From contig JAGQQQ010000766.1 of the NCBI GenBank assembly GCA_020426125.1, positions 1 through 5,674 of the forward strand: 5,674 nt of DNA. The letters run 5' to 3'. Below are positions 5,344-5,674 of this stretch, piece by piece. The DNA is from Planctomycetaceae bacterium (GTDB taxonomy: Bacteria; Planctomycetota; Planctomycetia; Planctomycetales; Planctomycetaceae). The position numbers and the translations under genes are program-made. The notes under the pieces are model-generated. The model worked only from the letters and a program-made list of their open reading frames with translations, did not search any database and was not told the origin of the DNA. Position 1 is the stretch's first letter. Each line of letters starts with the position of its first letter.

Positions 5344-5553
5344 ATGACTGCGATGAATAGCCCGGTTGGACTCCAATTTCTAGAGGGACTCTGTGACGAT
5401 TTGCGAGAACAGGCGTTGGTTGTGCCCAGACCTCGCCCGGCCTTCACGGATTCGTTGGAAAAGTACCTTTCGAAAGTGTCGTTTCTCGGAGTTCTGATCG
5501 CAACCTGGAGCGGAGCGGTCCTCACGTTACTGACACTTCAATCTCAAATGTGA
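5344..5553 (+). CDS. Small hypothetical single-pass membrane protein
   Basis: This 69-residue product is not one I recognise. The start at ATG 5344 has AAGG (5333-5336) seven bases upstream; an in-frame ATG at 5353 is a less likely alternative. The first 44 residues are soluble in character, with an acidic stretch (LEGLCDDLREQ, 12-22), a PRPRP motif (28-32) and a basic turn (KYLSK, 40-44). Residues about 45-65 (SFLGVLIATWSGAVLTLLTL) form a plausible transmembrane helix, suggesting a tail-anchored or N-in topology. G/C-rich third positions, a good ribosome binding site and a strong terminator 37 nt after the stop support a real gene. It shares the strand of the methyltransferase-DsrE gene but is 313 nt away. 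No homologue or function is assigned. Confidence 0.6.
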   Translation: MTAMNSPVGLQFLEGLCDDLREQALVVPRPRPAFTDSLEKYLSKVSFLGVLIATWSGAVLTLLTLQSQM

Positions 5554-5589
5554 TGGACCCAATTTCCCACGAAATTAAGAAAATGACTC

Positions 5590-5625
5590 TCCCCCGCGAA
5601 CGGGCATCGATCGCGGGGGATTTTT
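5590..5625 (+). terminator. Intrinsic terminator
   Basis: TCCCCCGCGA (5590-5599) and TCGCGGGGGA (5611-5620) form a perfect 10-bp GC-rich stem with an 11-nt loop, followed directly by TTTTT (5621-5625). This is a textbook rho-independent terminator for the small membrane-protein gene on the plus strand. The minus-strand reading lacks an adjacent U-tract. Confidence 0.9.
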
Positions 5626-5674
5626 CGTCGAGTGGCATGGTCGACTGGGCGTTGGCGATTGAGGTGGATCGCGC

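Noticed and set aside
5637..5674. ATG-initiated frame reaching the right edge (MVDWALAIEVDR)
   Set aside because: Only 12 codons are visible, there is no good Shine-Dalgarno, and it begins 12 nt after a strong terminator with no room for a separate promoter. It may be the start of a gene but cannot be supported from this window.
1..5674. CRISPR arrays, insertion sequences, phage or defence genes
   Set aside because: No spaced direct repeats of CRISPR size, no transposase-like frame and no integrase or attachment site were found. The window is mainly housekeeping genes.

Overview
The window looks like a chromosomal segment from a member of the Planctomycetota, probably the Planctomycetaceae or a close relative. 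The reasons are an alpha-operon remnant (rpsM-rpsK-rpoA-rplQ) with wide gaps, an RpoA opening of the MRIRWR...LELPSRVV type, a ribosomal protein L17 with long insertions and an acidic/proline tail, and an exported methyltransferase of a kind common in that phylum. The assignment rests on recognition of protein sequences, not on a search.

Minus strand, positions 1-2996. Reading in the direction of transcription, the genes are rpsM (S13), a 315-nt gap, rpsK (S11), a 168-nt gap, rpoA (RNA polymerase alpha), a 116-nt gap, and rplQ (L17), which runs off the left edge. These four genes supply small- and large-subunit ribosomal proteins and the polymerase assembly subunit, so they belong to the core growth machinery. 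rpsD is not between rpsK and rpoA, and infA/rpmJ are not immediately upstream of rpsM. The gaps are not featureless. The rpsM-rpsK gap contains several strong inverted repeats, one abutting the rpsK Shine-Dalgarno. The rpsK-rpoA gap has a 14-nt phased repeat.

Positions 2997-3836 are a divergent spacer of about 840 nt with no convincing gene. It must hold the start signals for the ribosomal operon (leftward) and for the methyltransferase gene (rightward). Several palindromes are visible but no convincing consensus promoter.

Plus strand, positions 3837-5674. A 397-residue predicted exported protein fuses a class I SAM-dependent methyltransferase domain to a DsrE-family domain. A 313-nt region dense in hairpins follows. 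Then comes a 69-residue orphan ORF with a good ribosome binding site and one C-terminal membrane segment, closed by a textbook intrinsic terminator. The most unusual items are the exported methyltransferase-DsrE fusion, the hairpin-rich region with its small membrane protein, and the structured gap ahead of rpsK.
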